Below are positions 40,521-48,823 of a DNA stretch of 64,000 nucleotides, in pieces. The position numbers and the translations under genes are program-made. Under the pieces are notes generated by a model that saw nothing but the letters and a program-made list of their open reading frames with translations, ran no database searches and had not been told where the DNA came from. Position 1 is the stretch's first letter. Each line of letters starts with the position of its first letter. Origin of the DNA: Flavobacterium suncheonense GH29-5 = DSM 17707 (GTDB taxonomy: Bacteria; Bacteroidota; Bacteroidia; Flavobacteriales; Flavobacteriaceae); NCBI RefSeq assembly GCF_000430025.1, contig NZ_AUCZ01000004.1:248001-312000 (forward strand), in the 5' to 3' direction.

Positions 40521-41189
40521 GTGAAACGCAAGATTATCCAAACGGCAGACGGTTCTTCTTCTTTGATAGTGGAAGACTGGGGGGAAACCTATCATTCCCG
40601 TCACGGTGCCATTCAGGAAGCCAAACACGTATTCATACAAAACGGACTGTCACTTTTCAAAGAACAGTCCGTTGCTGTTTTAGAGATTGGCTTCGGAACC
40701 GGTTTAAATGCTTTCATAACCTTTTTGGAAGCGGAAAAACGACAGCTTAAAATTGATTATGTCGGTGTTGAAGCGTATCCTATTTTAAAAGAAGAAGCCG
40801 AAAAACTCAATTATGTAACGCAACTCGAAGCAAATCAGTATGTTGCTCAGTTTGAATTGATGCATACTTCGGAATGGGGTGTGAGTACAACTATTTCGGA
40901 CCATTTCAGTTTAACAAAAAGACAACAATACTTTAACGAAATAAGCGATGAAAACCGCTTTGATTTGATTTACTTTGACGCATTCGGTTTTCAGTATCAG
41001 CCGGAACTCTGGTCGGTGGAAATTTTCAGGAAAATGTTTGTAGCGTTAAAACCTAACGGCATATTGGTTACTTATGCCTGCAGAGGTCCTATTAAAAGAG
41101 CGATGCAGGAAGCAGGTTTCACAACCAGAAAATTGGCCGGGCCTCCCGGGAAACGCGAAATGCTCAGGGCTGAAAAAATAATAACATAA
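40521..41189 (+). CDS. mnmD: tRNA 5-methylaminomethyl-2-thiouridine methyltransferase MnmD
   Basis: Stand-alone version of the N-terminal domain of MnmC, finishing mnm5s2U34 in tRNA wobble positions. 222 residues. SAM motif LEIGFGTGLNAFITFLEAEK, DYVGVEAYP for the acidic post-strand residue, and the family's FDLIYFDAFGFQYQPELWS. The start is GTG at 40521, 6 bases after the heme lipoprotein stop, so these three genes may share a transcript. An ATG alternative would cut off the family N-terminus. Confidence 0.92.
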   Translation: MKRKIIQTADGSSSLIVEDWGETYHSRHGAIQEAKHVFIQNGLSLFKEQSVAVLEIGFGTGLNAFITFLEAEKRQLKIDYVGVEAYPILKEEAEKLNYVTQLEANQYVAQFELMHTSEWGVSTTISDHFSLTKRQQYFNEISDENRFDLIYFDAFGFQYQPELWSVEIFRKMFVALKPNGILVTYACRGPIKRAMQEAGFTTRKLAGPPGKREMLRAEKIIT

Positions 41190-41266
41190 TGTGTTAAAAA
41201 AGTTTGACAAGTATTTTTTTATCTTAAATTCTGTAAACATAATTGTGTAATCTGATATTTTTTTTA

Positions 41267-41274
41267 TAAATTTA
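41267..41274 (+). promoter_or_regulatory. Promoter -7 box of the first small paralogue
   Basis: TAAATTTA at 41267-41274, with TTG at 41243-41245 (21 bp spacing). The following CACACGTTCT resembles TCAACGTTCT downstream of the corresponding box of the second paralogue. Confidence 0.5.
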
Positions 41275-41321
41275 TCACACGTTCTCCACTAGATTAATCA
41301 TTCAAAATAAAGTTAACAACT

Positions 41322-41519
41322 ATGCCAAGAGTTATGTATGCTTACACTAAGTCTATTTTAGAAAGAGTAAGTTTCGACCCAAAACTATTTTGTAAAGAGT
41401 TGGAAAAAGCAGTTAAGATTCTTCTTCCTTATGAATTGGAACAATTAACGGAATGGCTTTTAAGTTTTACAAAAGAAAAACCTGAGTTAAGACAATGTTT
41501 AATTTACATCAATCAATAA
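41322..41519 (+). CDS. Small protein, 65 aa, tandem paralogue A
   Basis: Starts MPRVMYAYTKSILERVSFDP. No signal or membrane segment; probably helical (KLFCKELEKAVKILLPYELEQLTEWLLSF) with a short C-terminal tail. The second copy at 41728-41928 shares most positions, including MPR-Y-YTKS-LERVSFDP, the ELEKAVK / LLPYE core and FT-EKP. Each has its own promoter box and terminator. Proteins of this shape occur widely in Flavobacterium; function unknown. Confidence 0.78.
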   Translation: MPRVMYAYTKSILERVSFDPKLFCKELEKAVKILLPYELEQLTEWLLSFTKEKPELRQCLIYINQ

Positions 41520-41525
41520 TTTATT

Positions 41526-41548
41526 AGGAGCCAAGCGCTCCTTTTTTT
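41526..41548 (+). terminator. Terminator of paralogue A
   Basis: Stem AGGAGC / GCTCCT with a 5-base loop and a T run. Confidence 0.65.
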
Positions 41549-41653
41549 ATTTTAACAACTTTGATTTATGTAAATAAAATCGTTATTATTTCGGTGTTTT
41601 TAGCAGTTAATCGATTAAAAAAGTAGTTAAACGATAAAAAAAGTTATAAATTG

Positions 41654-41685
41654 TTTGTATTATCACAATCATTTATTTAATTTTA
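41654..41685 (+). promoter_or_regulatory. Promoter of the second small paralogue
   Basis: TTTG (41654-41657), 20 bp, TAATTTTA (41678-41685): close to the Bacteroidota consensus. The 207-base gap between the two paralogues otherwise holds only the first terminator. Confidence 0.55.
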
Positions 41686-41727
41686 CTCAACGTTCTTACA
41701 ATGAGTTAACTAAAATTTGGATTGACT

Positions 41728-41928
41728 ATGCCTCGAATGATTTATGATTACACGAAATCCGTTTTGGAAAGAGTGAGTTTTGACCCCTTATTGTTCATGA
41801 AAGAATTGAAAAAAGCTGTTAAGAGTTTATTACCCTATGAAATAGAGCAATTAACAAAATGGTTGTTCTATTTTACAGCGGAGAAACCACAATTAAAGCC
41901 CTGTTTATCAGTCTTGAGTGAAGCTTAA
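41728..41928 (+). CDS. Small protein, 66 aa, tandem paralogue B
   Basis: Starts MPRMIYDYTKSVLERVSFDP; the ATG at 41728 matches the start of paralogue A, so an upstream TTG is rejected. The core LLFMKELKKAVKSLLPYEIEQLTKWLFYFTAEKPQLKPCL is the same layout with substitutions (for example FCKELEKA to FMKELKKA). The two differ mostly at the C-terminus. Duplication with separate promoters suggests different expression of near-identical products. Confidence 0.78.
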   Translation: MPRMIYDYTKSVLERVSFDPLLFMKELKKAVKSLLPYEIEQLTKWLFYFTAEKPQLKPCLSVLSEA

Positions 41929-41964
41929 CCAAAGTAAGTATTAACTAACTAACCAACCAAAAAT

Positions 41965-41986
41965 AAAGGAACCAACCGGTTCCTTT
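41965..41986. terminator. Bidirectional terminator, paralogue B / oxyR
   Basis: Stem AAAGGAACC / GGTTCCTTT with a 4-base loop, T-rich after the plus-strand arm. It touches the oxyR stop codon. An AACTAACTAACCAACC tract precedes it. Confidence 0.8.
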
Positions 41987-42926
41987 ATTTTTTTTGCAGC
42001 GGACTGATAATCTGAACGTTGTGAAAAGCAATGGCACCTTTTACAACGCCTGATATGGTACTTCTCAATGCATCAATAATGTGCAGTTTGAGTTCTTTTT
42101 TCGGAAAAATTAGGCTGACTTCTCTTGCCGGCCTCGGTTCTTTAAAATGTCTTAGTTTCAGTTTGTCTTTCTCTTTTAAATCTAAAGTGTGCAGGTAGGG
42201 CAGTAAGGTAAAGCCCAATCCTTCATCGGCAAGTTTTACCAATGTTTCAAAACTGCCGCTTTCTATCTGAAAGTGATTGCTGCGAATTTGGTTGGCGTTT
42301 TTGCACAGGTTCAGAATTCCGTCTCTGAAGCAATGTCCGTCCTGCAGTAACAGCACATTTTCCAGATCCAGATCATCAATTTCAATTTCGGTTTTATGGT
42401 AATTGGGATGATTTTCAGGAAAATAACCAACAAACGGCTCATAATACAAAACCACTTCTTTAATGGAATCTTCCTCCAAAGGCGTAGCTGCAATAGCCGC
42501 ATCCAACTGGCCGTTTTTTAGTCGTTTGATGATTTCGTCCGTCGTAAGTTCTTCAATAATCAAATTGATTTTCGGGTACTTTTTTACGAAGTTATTCAGA
42601 AACATCGGGAGCAATGTCGGCATGACTGTCGGAATGATGCCTATTTTGAAATCACCGCCAAAATACCCTTTCTGCTGATCCACAATATCTTTTATCCGGT
42701 CGGATTCGTTAACGATGCTCCGGGCCTGTTCCACAATTTTTTCGCCGATTTCGGTTAGCTGAATCGGTTTCTTGCTGCGGTCAAAAATCTGAATATCAAG
42801 TTCTTCCTCCAGCTTTTGAATCTGCATGCTTAACGTAGGTTGGGTAACAAAACACTTTTCGGCTGCTAAAGTGAAATTTTTATGTTCAGCCACCGCTAAA
42901 ACGTAATATAATTGTGTAATGGTCAT
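41985..42926 (-). CDS. oxyR: Hydrogen-peroxide-sensing LysR regulator OxyR
   Basis: 313 residues. N-terminal winged HTH (about 1-60; NFTLAAEKCFVTQPTLSMQIQKLEEEL) and LysR substrate-binding fold. The redox pair is conserved with the E. coli numbering: Cys199 in LQDGHCFRDG and Cys208 in ILNLCKN. An extra cysteine (Cys25) lies in the HTH. It senses H2O2 by forming the 199-208 disulfide. Divergent from dps across a 107-bp gap with a long dyad, so it probably controls dps and itself. Confidence 0.95.
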   Translation of the reverse strand: MTITQLYYVLAVAEHKNFTLAAEKCFVTQPTLSMQIQKLEEELDIQIFDRSKKPIQLTEIGEKIVEQARSIVNESDRIKDIVDQQKGYFGGDFKIGIIPTVMPTLLPMFLNNFVKKYPKINLIIEELTTDEIIKRLKNGQLDAAIAATPLEEDSIKEVVLYYEPFVGYFPENHPNYHKTEIEIDDLDLENVLLLQDGHCFRDGILNLCKNANQIRSNHFQIESGSFETLVKLADEGLGFTLLPYLHTLDLKEKDKLKLRHFKEPRPAREVSLIFPKKELKLHIIDALRSTISGVVKGAIAFHNVQIISPLQKK

Positions 42927-42950
42927 TGTATAGGAATTTTCGATAAAAAT

Positions 42951-42974
42951 ATAAAATCAATCGATTATAATTAT
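42951..42974. promoter_or_regulatory. Candidate OxyR operator between oxyR and dps
   Basis: Interrupted perfect dyad ATAA-N4-AATCGATT-N4-TTAT. It lies between the two divergent starts, about 25 bp from oxyR and 60 bp from dps. It does not match the E. coli OxyR site spacing but has the multi-block symmetry expected of a LysR-type tetramer site. Assignment to OxyR is inferred from position. Confidence 0.5.
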
Positions 42975-42996
42975 ACTCTTGCGGTTTAAAAATCAA

Positions 42997-43004
42997 TAAT
43001 TTTG
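42997..43004 (+). promoter_or_regulatory. -7 box of the dps promoter
   Basis: TAATTTTG matches TAnnTTTG and lies 29 bases before the dps ATG. No consensus TTTG is seen at -33, as expected for an activator-dependent promoter. Confidence 0.55.
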
Positions 43005-43033
43005 TAAAACATTAACGATTAAATGCTACTCAG

Positions 43034-43513
43034 ATGAAAACAAACAGTTTAGGATTACCGGTTAAACAAGCACAGGTTTTAGCTGCCGAATTGAATATAC
43101 TTTTAGCCAATTTTCAGGTATATTATCAGAACCTCAGAGGATTACATTGGAATATCAGAGGAAGACGTTTCTTCGATTTGCATCTGAAATTCGAGGAATT
43201 GTACAACGACAGTCAGCTGAAAATAGATTTAGTGGCCGAACGAATCCTGACGCTTGGCGGAACACCGTTGCATACATTCGAGGATTACATCAAAAACAAA
43301 AAGATTAAAGTCGGGAAAAACATTTCTAACGATGAAGAAGCCATTCAGCTTATCATCGCTTCCTTAACAGAATTGCTAAAAATCGAACGCGTAATTTTGA
43401 AGCAAGCGGCTGATATTGAAGACGAAGGAACCAATTCCATGATGAGCGACTTTATCTCCGAGCAGGAAAAAACCATGTGGATGATGAAAGCCTGGATGGA
43501 AGAAGAAATATAA
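43034..43513 (+). CDS. dps: Dps family DNA-binding ferritin-like protein
   Basis: 159-residue ferritin-like protein forming a dodecameric cage that oxidises Fe2+ with H2O2 and protects DNA. Intersubunit ferroxidase residues are visible: His in LRGLHWNIRGRRFFDLH, Asp/Glu in HLKFEELYNDSQ, and the helix KIDLVAERILTLGGTPL. Divergent from oxyR, whose regulation it shares in other Bacteroidota. A weak hairpin with GCCTGA / TCAGGC arms about 30 bases apart follows (43527-43573). Confidence 0.95.
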   Translation: MKTNSLGLPVKQAQVLAAELNILLANFQVYYQNLRGLHWNIRGRRFFDLHLKFEELYNDSQLKIDLVAERILTLGGTPLHTFEDYIKNKKIKVGKNISNDEEAIQLIIASLTELLKIERVILKQAADIEDEGTNSMMSDFISEQEKTMWMMKAWMEEEI

Positions 43514-43594
43514 AACTGATAAAAATGGCCTGAGAGCTATTAAAATAATCATAATAAGTTTTCAGGCTGTTTTTTAAATGTCTATTTTCGCAAC

Positions 43595-43879
43595 ATGAAA
43601 TTTCTGGTAAACATAGTATTGTTTCTTTTTATCACTTTCCTGGCAACACCAACGATTATCAGTGTTTTGGAAGAAAGTGTAGATACTTCTGTTGTTTACA
43701 CATATTCGGAAGAGGAAATTCACAAAGAAGTGAAAGAAATTCCCATGAACATCGGAGAAATACTTCAAATTCCGATGGTGCCTTCTCTTCAAAAATCTAC
43801 AGTTATTAATACAGAAAACGAACAGAAACACGACAACGTTTCTGAAGAGATTTTCTCCCCGCCTCCCGAACTGGTATAA
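43595..43879 (+). CDS. Small membrane-anchored protein, 94 aa
   Basis: One N-terminal helix (FLVNIVLFLFITFLATPTII) followed by a polar tail (SVLEESVDTSVVYTYSEEEIHKEVKEIPMN, ending EEIFSPPPELV). The helix could be an uncleaved signal anchor. 72 bases upstream of the sulP start and on the same strand, so it may belong to the bicarbonate-transport transcript. I do not recognise a characterised family. Confidence 0.68.
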   Translation: MKFLVNIVLFLFITFLATPTIISVLEESVDTSVVYTYSEEEIHKEVKEIPMNIGEILQIPMVPSLQKSTVINTENEQKHDNVSEEIFSPPPELV

Positions 43880-43951
43880 TACATCAAGACTTTAATTGCG
43901 TTGAAATTCCTGGAGTTTCAACAGGTTTATTGTATTATATTTTATCGGATT

Positions 43952-45616
43952 ATGACAAAAAAAACAAATATTTTTGGTCACCTCAAATCGGATTTTGCAT
44001 CGGGTTTGGTGGTCTTCCTTGTGGCATTGCCTTTGTGTTTAGGTATTGCCATGGCTTCCGGAGCGCCTTTATTTTCCGGAATTATCGCAGGTGTCGTTGG
44101 CGGAATTGTTGTGGGATATCTGAGTAAATCCCACGTAAGTGTTTCCGGTCCTGCCGCGGGTTTAACAGCCATCGTATTAACCGCCATTACAGAATTTGGC
44201 GCTTTTAATATTTTTCTGACAGCTGTATTGCTGGCCGGGATTCTTCAGCTTATTTTAGGTTTTGTTAAAGCGGGAAGCATTTCGAATTATTTTCCCAACA
44301 ATGTAATTGAAGGAATGTTAGCCGGTATCGGAGTCATTATCATCCTGAAACAGTTGCCCCACGCCGTTGGCTATGATGCAGATTATGAAGGAGATATAGC
44401 TTTTGCGCAAGCTGATGGCAGCAATACTTTTTCCACTTTATTAGGTGCTTTGGATTACGTTCAGTTGGGAGCAATCATCATCACGCTTATTTCGCTAGCC
44501 ATTTTAATTGCCTGGGATAAAGTTCCTTTCCTGAAAAAATTAAAACTGATTCCGGGTGCTTTGGTGGCTGTAACAGTGGGCGTAATTCTGAATGAATTAT
44601 TTATTGCAAGCGGAAGTCCGTTAGCCATTGCAAAGGAACATTTGGTTGCTTTACCGGTTCCGACCTCGTTAGAAGATTTTCAGAACATTTTAGTACTTCC
44701 GGATTTTACCGCCATAACCAATCCTAAGGTTTGGATAGTGGGGTTAACGATTGCGATTGTAGCTTCGATTGAAAGTTTGTTGTGTATTGAAGCCGCCGAC
44801 CGTTTGGATCCGCAGAAACGCTTCACCGACACCAATAACGAATTACGTGCACAGGGAATCGGTAACATTGTAAGTTCGCTTTTAGGCGGTTTGCCAATGA
44901 CTTCGGTTGTGGTGCGTACCTCAGCGAATGTAAATGCCGGAGCCAAAACAAAAATGTCGGCCATTGTTCATGGGGCATTACTTTTGGTTAGTGTATTGGT
45001 TATTCCTGTCATTCTGAACAAAATACCGTTGGCAACTTTAGCCGCAGTATTGTTGCTGGTCGGATACAAATTGGCCAAACCGTCAACAATTATGCACTTC
45101 TGGCACAAAGGAAAATATCAGTTTATTCCTTTTGCGGCAACACTTTTAGCAGTGGTTTTCCTCGATTTGTTAAAAGGCGTGGCGTTAGGAATGATCATCA
45201 GTATTATTTTCGTTTTAAGAGGAAATCTGAAACGCGCTTACTATTTCCGCAAAGAAGAGTACGAGGACGGCGACATCATCCACATCGATTTGGCTCAGGA
45301 AGTTTCGTTCTTAAATAAAGCCGCTATCAAATTGACGCTGAACAATCTTCCGGAAAATTCCAATGTGATTATCAATGCTTCGGATACTGTGTACATTGCG
45401 CACGACGTCATCGATTTAATTAAAGAATTCAAACAGATTAATGCCGTCGAGAAGCATATCGATGTGACGTTAATCGGTTTCAAGGAAGCTTATGAACTGG
45501 ACAATACGAACTATGAAAACAACCACGTATTTCTGGAACACGATGCCCTGATTAAGTACAGAACTAATTCGATTTCCTCACATAAAGAAGCTATTGAGGA
45601 ACTAACAGCAAATTAA
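43952..45616 (+). CDS. SulP family anion transporter
   Basis: 554-residue inner-membrane transporter with a sulfate-transporter core of 12-14 helices. The N-terminal signature is DFASGLVVFLVALPLCLGIAMASGAP, and SHVSVSGPAAGLTAIVLTAI is the conserved GP-rich helix 3; then a C-terminal STAS-like domain (about 460-550; VSFLNKAAIKLTLNNLPENSNVIINASDTVYIAHDV). The next gene is a beta-carbonic anhydrase, so bicarbonate is the most likely substrate, as in BicA-type SulP proteins; sulfate remains possible. I start at the ATG at 43952; a TTG 17 codons upstream is unlikely. Confidence 0.9.
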   Translation: MTKKTNIFGHLKSDFASGLVVFLVALPLCLGIAMASGAPLFSGIIAGVVGGIVVGYLSKSHVSVSGPAAGLTAIVLTAITEFGAFNIFLTAVLLAGILQLILGFVKAGSISNYFPNNVIEGMLAGIGVIIILKQLPHAVGYDADYEGDIAFAQADGSNTFSTLLGALDYVQLGAIIITLISLAILIAWDKVPFLKKLKLIPGALVAVTVGVILNELFIASGSPLAIAKEHLVALPVPTSLEDFQNILVLPDFTAITNPKVWIVGLTIAIVASIESLLCIEAADRLDPQKRFTDTNNELRAQGIGNIVSSLLGGLPMTSVVVRTSANVNAGAKTKMSAIVHGALLLVSVLVIPVILNKIPLATLAAVLLLVGYKLAKPSTIMHFWHKGKYQFIPFAATLLAVVFLDLLKGVALGMIISIIFVLRGNLKRAYYFRKEEYEDGDIIHIDLAQEVSFLNKAAIKLTLNNLPENSNVIINASDTVYIAHDVIDLIKEFKQINAVEKHIDVTLIGFKEAYELDNTNYENNHVFLEHDALIKYRTNSISSHKEAIEELTAN

Positions 45617-45702
45617 ATAGTAACATTCGTCAATTTAACGTAAATTCGCCACTTGTTGGGATTGTTAAATTGACTGACAATACAACAAGTAAAATTATGG
45701 TA

Positions 45703-46338
45703 ATGAGTGATTTTTATAAAAAAATATTAGACAACAATAAAAAGTGGGTAGAAGAAAAACTGGCCATTGATAAGGACTATTTTAAGGATTTGGCCAAAGG
45801 TCAGGAACCGCCGCTTTTGTGGATTGGCTGTTCTGACAGTCGTGTACCGGCTAACGAAATTATCGGAGCAGCACCGGGCGAAGTTTTTGTGCACCGCAAC
45901 ATTGCCAACATGGTAATTCACACAGACATGAATATGCTGAGTGTGCTGGATTATGCCGTAAATGCCTTGAAAATCAAACATATTATCGTTTGCGGACATT
46001 ACGGTTGTGGTGGTGTGAAAGCCGCTATGGGGAATGATTCTATCGGTATTATCGACAACTGGATCCGTCATATTAAAGATGTTTACAGACATCATAAATT
46101 GTATCTGGATTCTATTCTGGATGAGAAAGAACGCTTTAACAAGTTTGTGGAGCTGAACGTAAAAGAACAGGTTTTCGATTTAGCCAAAACTTCCATTGTT
46201 CAGAATGCCTGGAGATTAGGTCAGGAGTTAAGCCTGCACGGTTGGGTTTACGGATTGAATTCCGGCTACGTAACCGATCTGAATGTAAACATCAATTCCA
46301 ATGATCAGCTTGACGAAGTGTACCAATTGAAATTCTAA
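45703..46338 (+). CDS. Beta-class carbonic anhydrase
   Basis: Interconverts CO2 and bicarbonate. 211 residues with the zinc ligands in WIGCSDSRVPANE and IIVCGHYGCGGVKAAM, plus the Asp-Arg dyad in CSDSR. I choose MSDFYKKILDNNKKWVEE (45703); an ATG two codons earlier and a TTG at 45670 are possible. 86 bases after the sulP stop. A TAAATTCG box near 45641 may be its own promoter, so cotranscription with sulP is possible but not certain. Ends at a strong terminator. Confidence 0.95.
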   Translation: MSDFYKKILDNNKKWVEEKLAIDKDYFKDLAKGQEPPLLWIGCSDSRVPANEIIGAAPGEVFVHRNIANMVIHTDMNMLSVLDYAVNALKIKHIIVCGHYGCGGVKAAMGNDSIGIIDNWIRHIKDVYRHHKLYLDSILDEKERFNKFVELNVKEQVFDLAKTSIVQNAWRLGQELSLHGWVYGLNSGYVTDLNVNINSNDQLDEVYQLKF

Positions 46339-46349
46339 AGTTTTAAATA

Positions 46350-46378
46350 AAAAAATCCGCTTTTTCAGCGGATTTTTT
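46350..46378. terminator. Bidirectional terminator, carbonic anhydrase / LETM1-like
   Basis: Twelve-base stem AAAAAATCCGCT / AGCGGATTTTTT with a 5-base loop between convergent genes. Confidence 0.85.
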
Positions 46379-47592
46379 TATTCTGTATCAATATCTAAAT
46401 TTTCATTAAAAGCAGACGGTAAAAGCTGCGGGATGAATTTTATCAGAATCGGTAACAGCAAGCCGCCTCCGGGTAACAGGAAAATGGTTAACGACGGAAT
46501 GCTTTTGCAGATGTCCAGCAACTGTTTTTTCATTTTCTTTTTCTCCTTATCCGACAAATCGCGTTGGGTGGAGTAGGCGATAAGTTTCATCAGTTCACCG
46601 CTTTCCATGATTTCTTTTACCAGACGGTTTTTGTTCCGGGTAAGCAAAATCTGGACGTTCTGCGTCGTCTGATCGTAAAAATGTTTTACCGGATTCGAAT
46701 ATTTGAAATACGGGATTTCCTGTTTGTATTTGTGGATGAAATCGTCAATCGATTCAATGCTTTGGATGGCGTAACCTCTGTCAATTTCCAGTAAATCAGA
46801 TAGTTTGAAAAGGAAATCGCTTTCTTTCTGTTCCAGAATACCGTCACTCCACATTGCCATACCGGCCATATCCAAAAGGTAATTTTTCTCCAGATTTGAG
46901 GCAAAATACTCTAATTCAAGCATTTCAATATTCTCAACATTAATTTTAGAGAATTTGGAATACCGAACTGATGATTCAAACAATTTAATGAGCAAATCGT
47001 CGTAATTGGATTTTACCGTTTTGGTTTTCAGCGCCAACGAAACAATACTGATAATCGTCTCTTCCAGTTTTTTCAGATAATTGACCGGAATTTCCTTGTG
47101 CAAAAGATATTGTCGAAATGCCAGAACATCCATAAAAAGCAGGGCATTGGTCAGGATATGTGAAAAGTTCTTGCTAATGATGTTGTCGTTTGTCTGCACG
47201 CGTTCGTCAATCATTTCTTCCAGGCGATGACTGGCTGAGGCTTCCGGCAACATTTTCTTCAGTAGGTTAAAACCTTCCGGGTTCATCTGTTTGTAAAATC
47301 CGTTGGCTTTTTCGATAAAATCTTTCGGATTGCCGTCGTGTGTAATCAGACCAAAAACGCCGTAAAGCGTATTAAGCAAAGCAACTTTGGTGATTTCCTG
47401 CGTTGTCCAGCCTTTGGTATTGATGGGTTTGTCTGTGTCGAATTCGACCGTGTGTCCGTAAATAAAACCGGTGTGGCGAACGTTCAGATAAAACTCCTTC
47501 GAATAGATAACAACAGGCAACGGCAGAGGTTGTTGCTGCAAAAAGAATTTGTCAATCCATCCGTTTGTTGAAGGGTTAATCATCTCGCTCAA
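46378..47592 (-). CDS. LETM1-related protein (biofilm-associated family)
   Basis: 404 residues, mostly helical. The C-terminal segment (SDKEKKKMKKQLLDICKSIPSLTIFLLPGGGLLLPILIKFIPQLLP) matches the membrane helix and loop of LETM1 proteins, including the IPSLTIFLLPGGG turn. The first 300 residues contain helices such as NPEGFNLLKKMLPEASASHRLEEMIDERV and a TerB-like acidic helical pattern (GMAMWSDGILEQKESDFLFKLSDLLEID). Mitochondrial LETM1 is a cation/H+ antiporter; whether this family transports ions is unknown. Named biofilm-associated in flavobacterial genomes, by recollection. Monocistronic. Confidence 0.82.
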   Translation of the reverse strand: MSEMINPSTNGWIDKFFLQQQPLPLPVVIYSKEFYLNVRHTGFIYGHTVEFDTDKPINTKGWTTQEITKVALLNTLYGVFGLITHDGNPKDFIEKANGFYKQMNPEGFNLLKKMLPEASASHRLEEMIDERVQTNDNIISKNFSHILTNALLFMDVLAFRQYLLHKEIPVNYLKKLEETIISIVSLALKTKTVKSNYDDLLIKLFESSVRYSKFSKINVENIEMLELEYFASNLEKNYLLDMAGMAMWSDGILEQKESDFLFKLSDLLEIDRGYAIQSIESIDDFIHKYKQEIPYFKYSNPVKHFYDQTTQNVQILLTRNKNRLVKEIMESGELMKLIAYSTQRDLSDKEKKKMKKQLLDICKSIPSLTIFLLPGGGLLLPILIKFIPQLLPSAFNENLDIDTE

Positions 47593-47655
47593 TTATACTG
47601 CAAAGCTAAATTATTTTCCGTTTCAGATACAAGTTTAGCGGTAAGTTTTCGGTAA

Positions 47656-48225
47656 TTATTGGCGGGATTTCAGGTTGGCCGCACAAAGTTTTACGATTTC
47701 GGCTATGCGCGTTTTACGGGTTTCTTCGCGTTTGGCATGATTCAGCCAATACAAATAGCTTTTGCGATAGGAAAAACTGAAGTTTAAAAAGTTCTCAAAG
47801 GCTTTTTTATTCTTATTGAACGCTTTCTGCAAATCTTCCGGAATAACCAAATCTTCCACATGATCCAGGGAATTCCAGGAGCCGTTTTGTTTGGCTATTT
47901 CAATTTTTTTCAAACCGCTTTCGTGCATCAGATTTTCGGCAATCAGTTTTTCGATGTAGTTTTTGTTGACTTTGCTCCAGACACTTTTGTCTTTTCTGGG
48001 ACCGAAAACTTGTTTACGGCGTTCTTCATCAATTTTTCGGACGGTAGAATCAATCCAGCCGTAGCAAAGTGCTACCTGAACAGCTTCTTCCCACCGCATG
48101 CTTTCGGATTCACTTCCGACTTTATAAAAAATCAGTTCGATTCCTTTTGAAGTGTTGTGGTTTTCATGTAACCAGTTGCGCCATTCTTCAGCATTTTTGA
48201 AATAATGAAGTTCTTTTTCTTTCAA
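47656..48225 (-). CDS. YdeI/OmpD-associated family protein
   Basis: 189 residues. The YdeI pattern is visible: WLHENHNTSKGIELIFYKVG, ESMRWEEAVQVALCYGWIDSTVRKIDEERRKQVFGPRKDKSVWSKVNKNYIEKLI, and the C-terminal RKSYLYWLNHAKREETRKTRIAEIV. Cytosolic. Members have been linked to polymyxin resistance in Salmonella and to bacteriocin protection; the mechanism is unknown. It is 13 bases from the next gene upstream, probably cotranscribed. Confidence 0.9.
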   Translation of the reverse strand: MKEKELHYFKNAEEWRNWLHENHNTSKGIELIFYKVGSESESMRWEEAVQVALCYGWIDSTVRKIDEERRKQVFGPRKDKSVWSKVNKNYIEKLIAENLMHESGLKKIEIAKQNGSWNSLDHVEDLVIPEDLQKAFNKNKKAFENFLNFSFSYRKSYLYWLNHAKREETRKTRIAEIVKLCAANLKSRQ

Positions 48226-48237
48226 AATACTTTATTT

Positions 48238-48807
48238 TCATGGAAGTGTTTGATTTTCCTCATCATCCATAATTTCTTCATCGCTTTCCGGATTTGAATA
48301 ATATCGTTGCAGTTTAGCAATCTGATTTTGTCTGTTAAAACGCTCATCAAAAAAGTAGGCGATAATAAAACTTAACATCCATATAATCAACAATATAATT
48401 TTTTCTTTGTCAAAGAAATTAGAGTCGATAATTGAAGCAAGTATACAAAAGATAAAGCCCGTCCAGGAATAATAACAAGCTTGTTTTAGTTTTAAAACAT
48501 AGCCATCCTCATAAAAATTTCGTCGTAACGGAAAATTCAGGAACGGTAACCATATAAAGAAAAAGATTAATTTCTGAAAGAAAGACAGGTCATTAACTAT
48601 ATTCTTCTGAATAAAAGTATTGAATTCTTTTATTTTCGTGTTTTTATAGGCTTTAATGTCATCTTCATCAAGTTTTCTTTTTGAAATTTCTTCTAAAGCG
48701 ACAGCAATTGCCAATTCGGTATAGCTGAATTTGTTTTCTATTATGTCTAACAGTTCCTTGTTGGATAATTCAGCATATCGTTTTTCAAGTTCTTCTTTGG
48801 TTACCAT
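48238..48807 (-). CDS. Hypothetical membrane protein, 189 aa
   Basis: N-terminal helical part (LSNKELLDIIENKFSYTELAIAVALEEISKRKL) with three probable membrane helices (about 78-95, 112-130 and 138-155; LIFFFIWLPFLNFPL, YYSWTGFIFCILASII, IILLIIWMLSFIIAYFF) and a polar acidic tail. The N-terminal motif of short helix pairs resembles soluble repeat proteins but matches no family I can name. It precedes the ydeI-like gene on the same strand. Confidence 0.72.
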   Translation of the reverse strand: MVTKEELEKRYAELSNKELLDIIENKFSYTELAIAVALEEISKRKLDEDDIKAYKNTKIKEFNTFIQKNIVNDLSFFQKLIFFFIWLPFLNFPLRRNFYEDGYVLKLKQACYYSWTGFIFCILASIIDSNFFDKEKIILLIIWMLSFIIAYFFDERFNRQNQIAKLQRYYSNPESDEEIMDDEENQTLP

Positions 48808-48823
48808 TGCACAGTTACAATAT

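Noticed and set aside
41941-41964. AACTAACTAACCAACC tract as a CRISPR-like or microsatellite array
   Set aside because: Only two to three short units with no spacers; simple sequence before a terminator.
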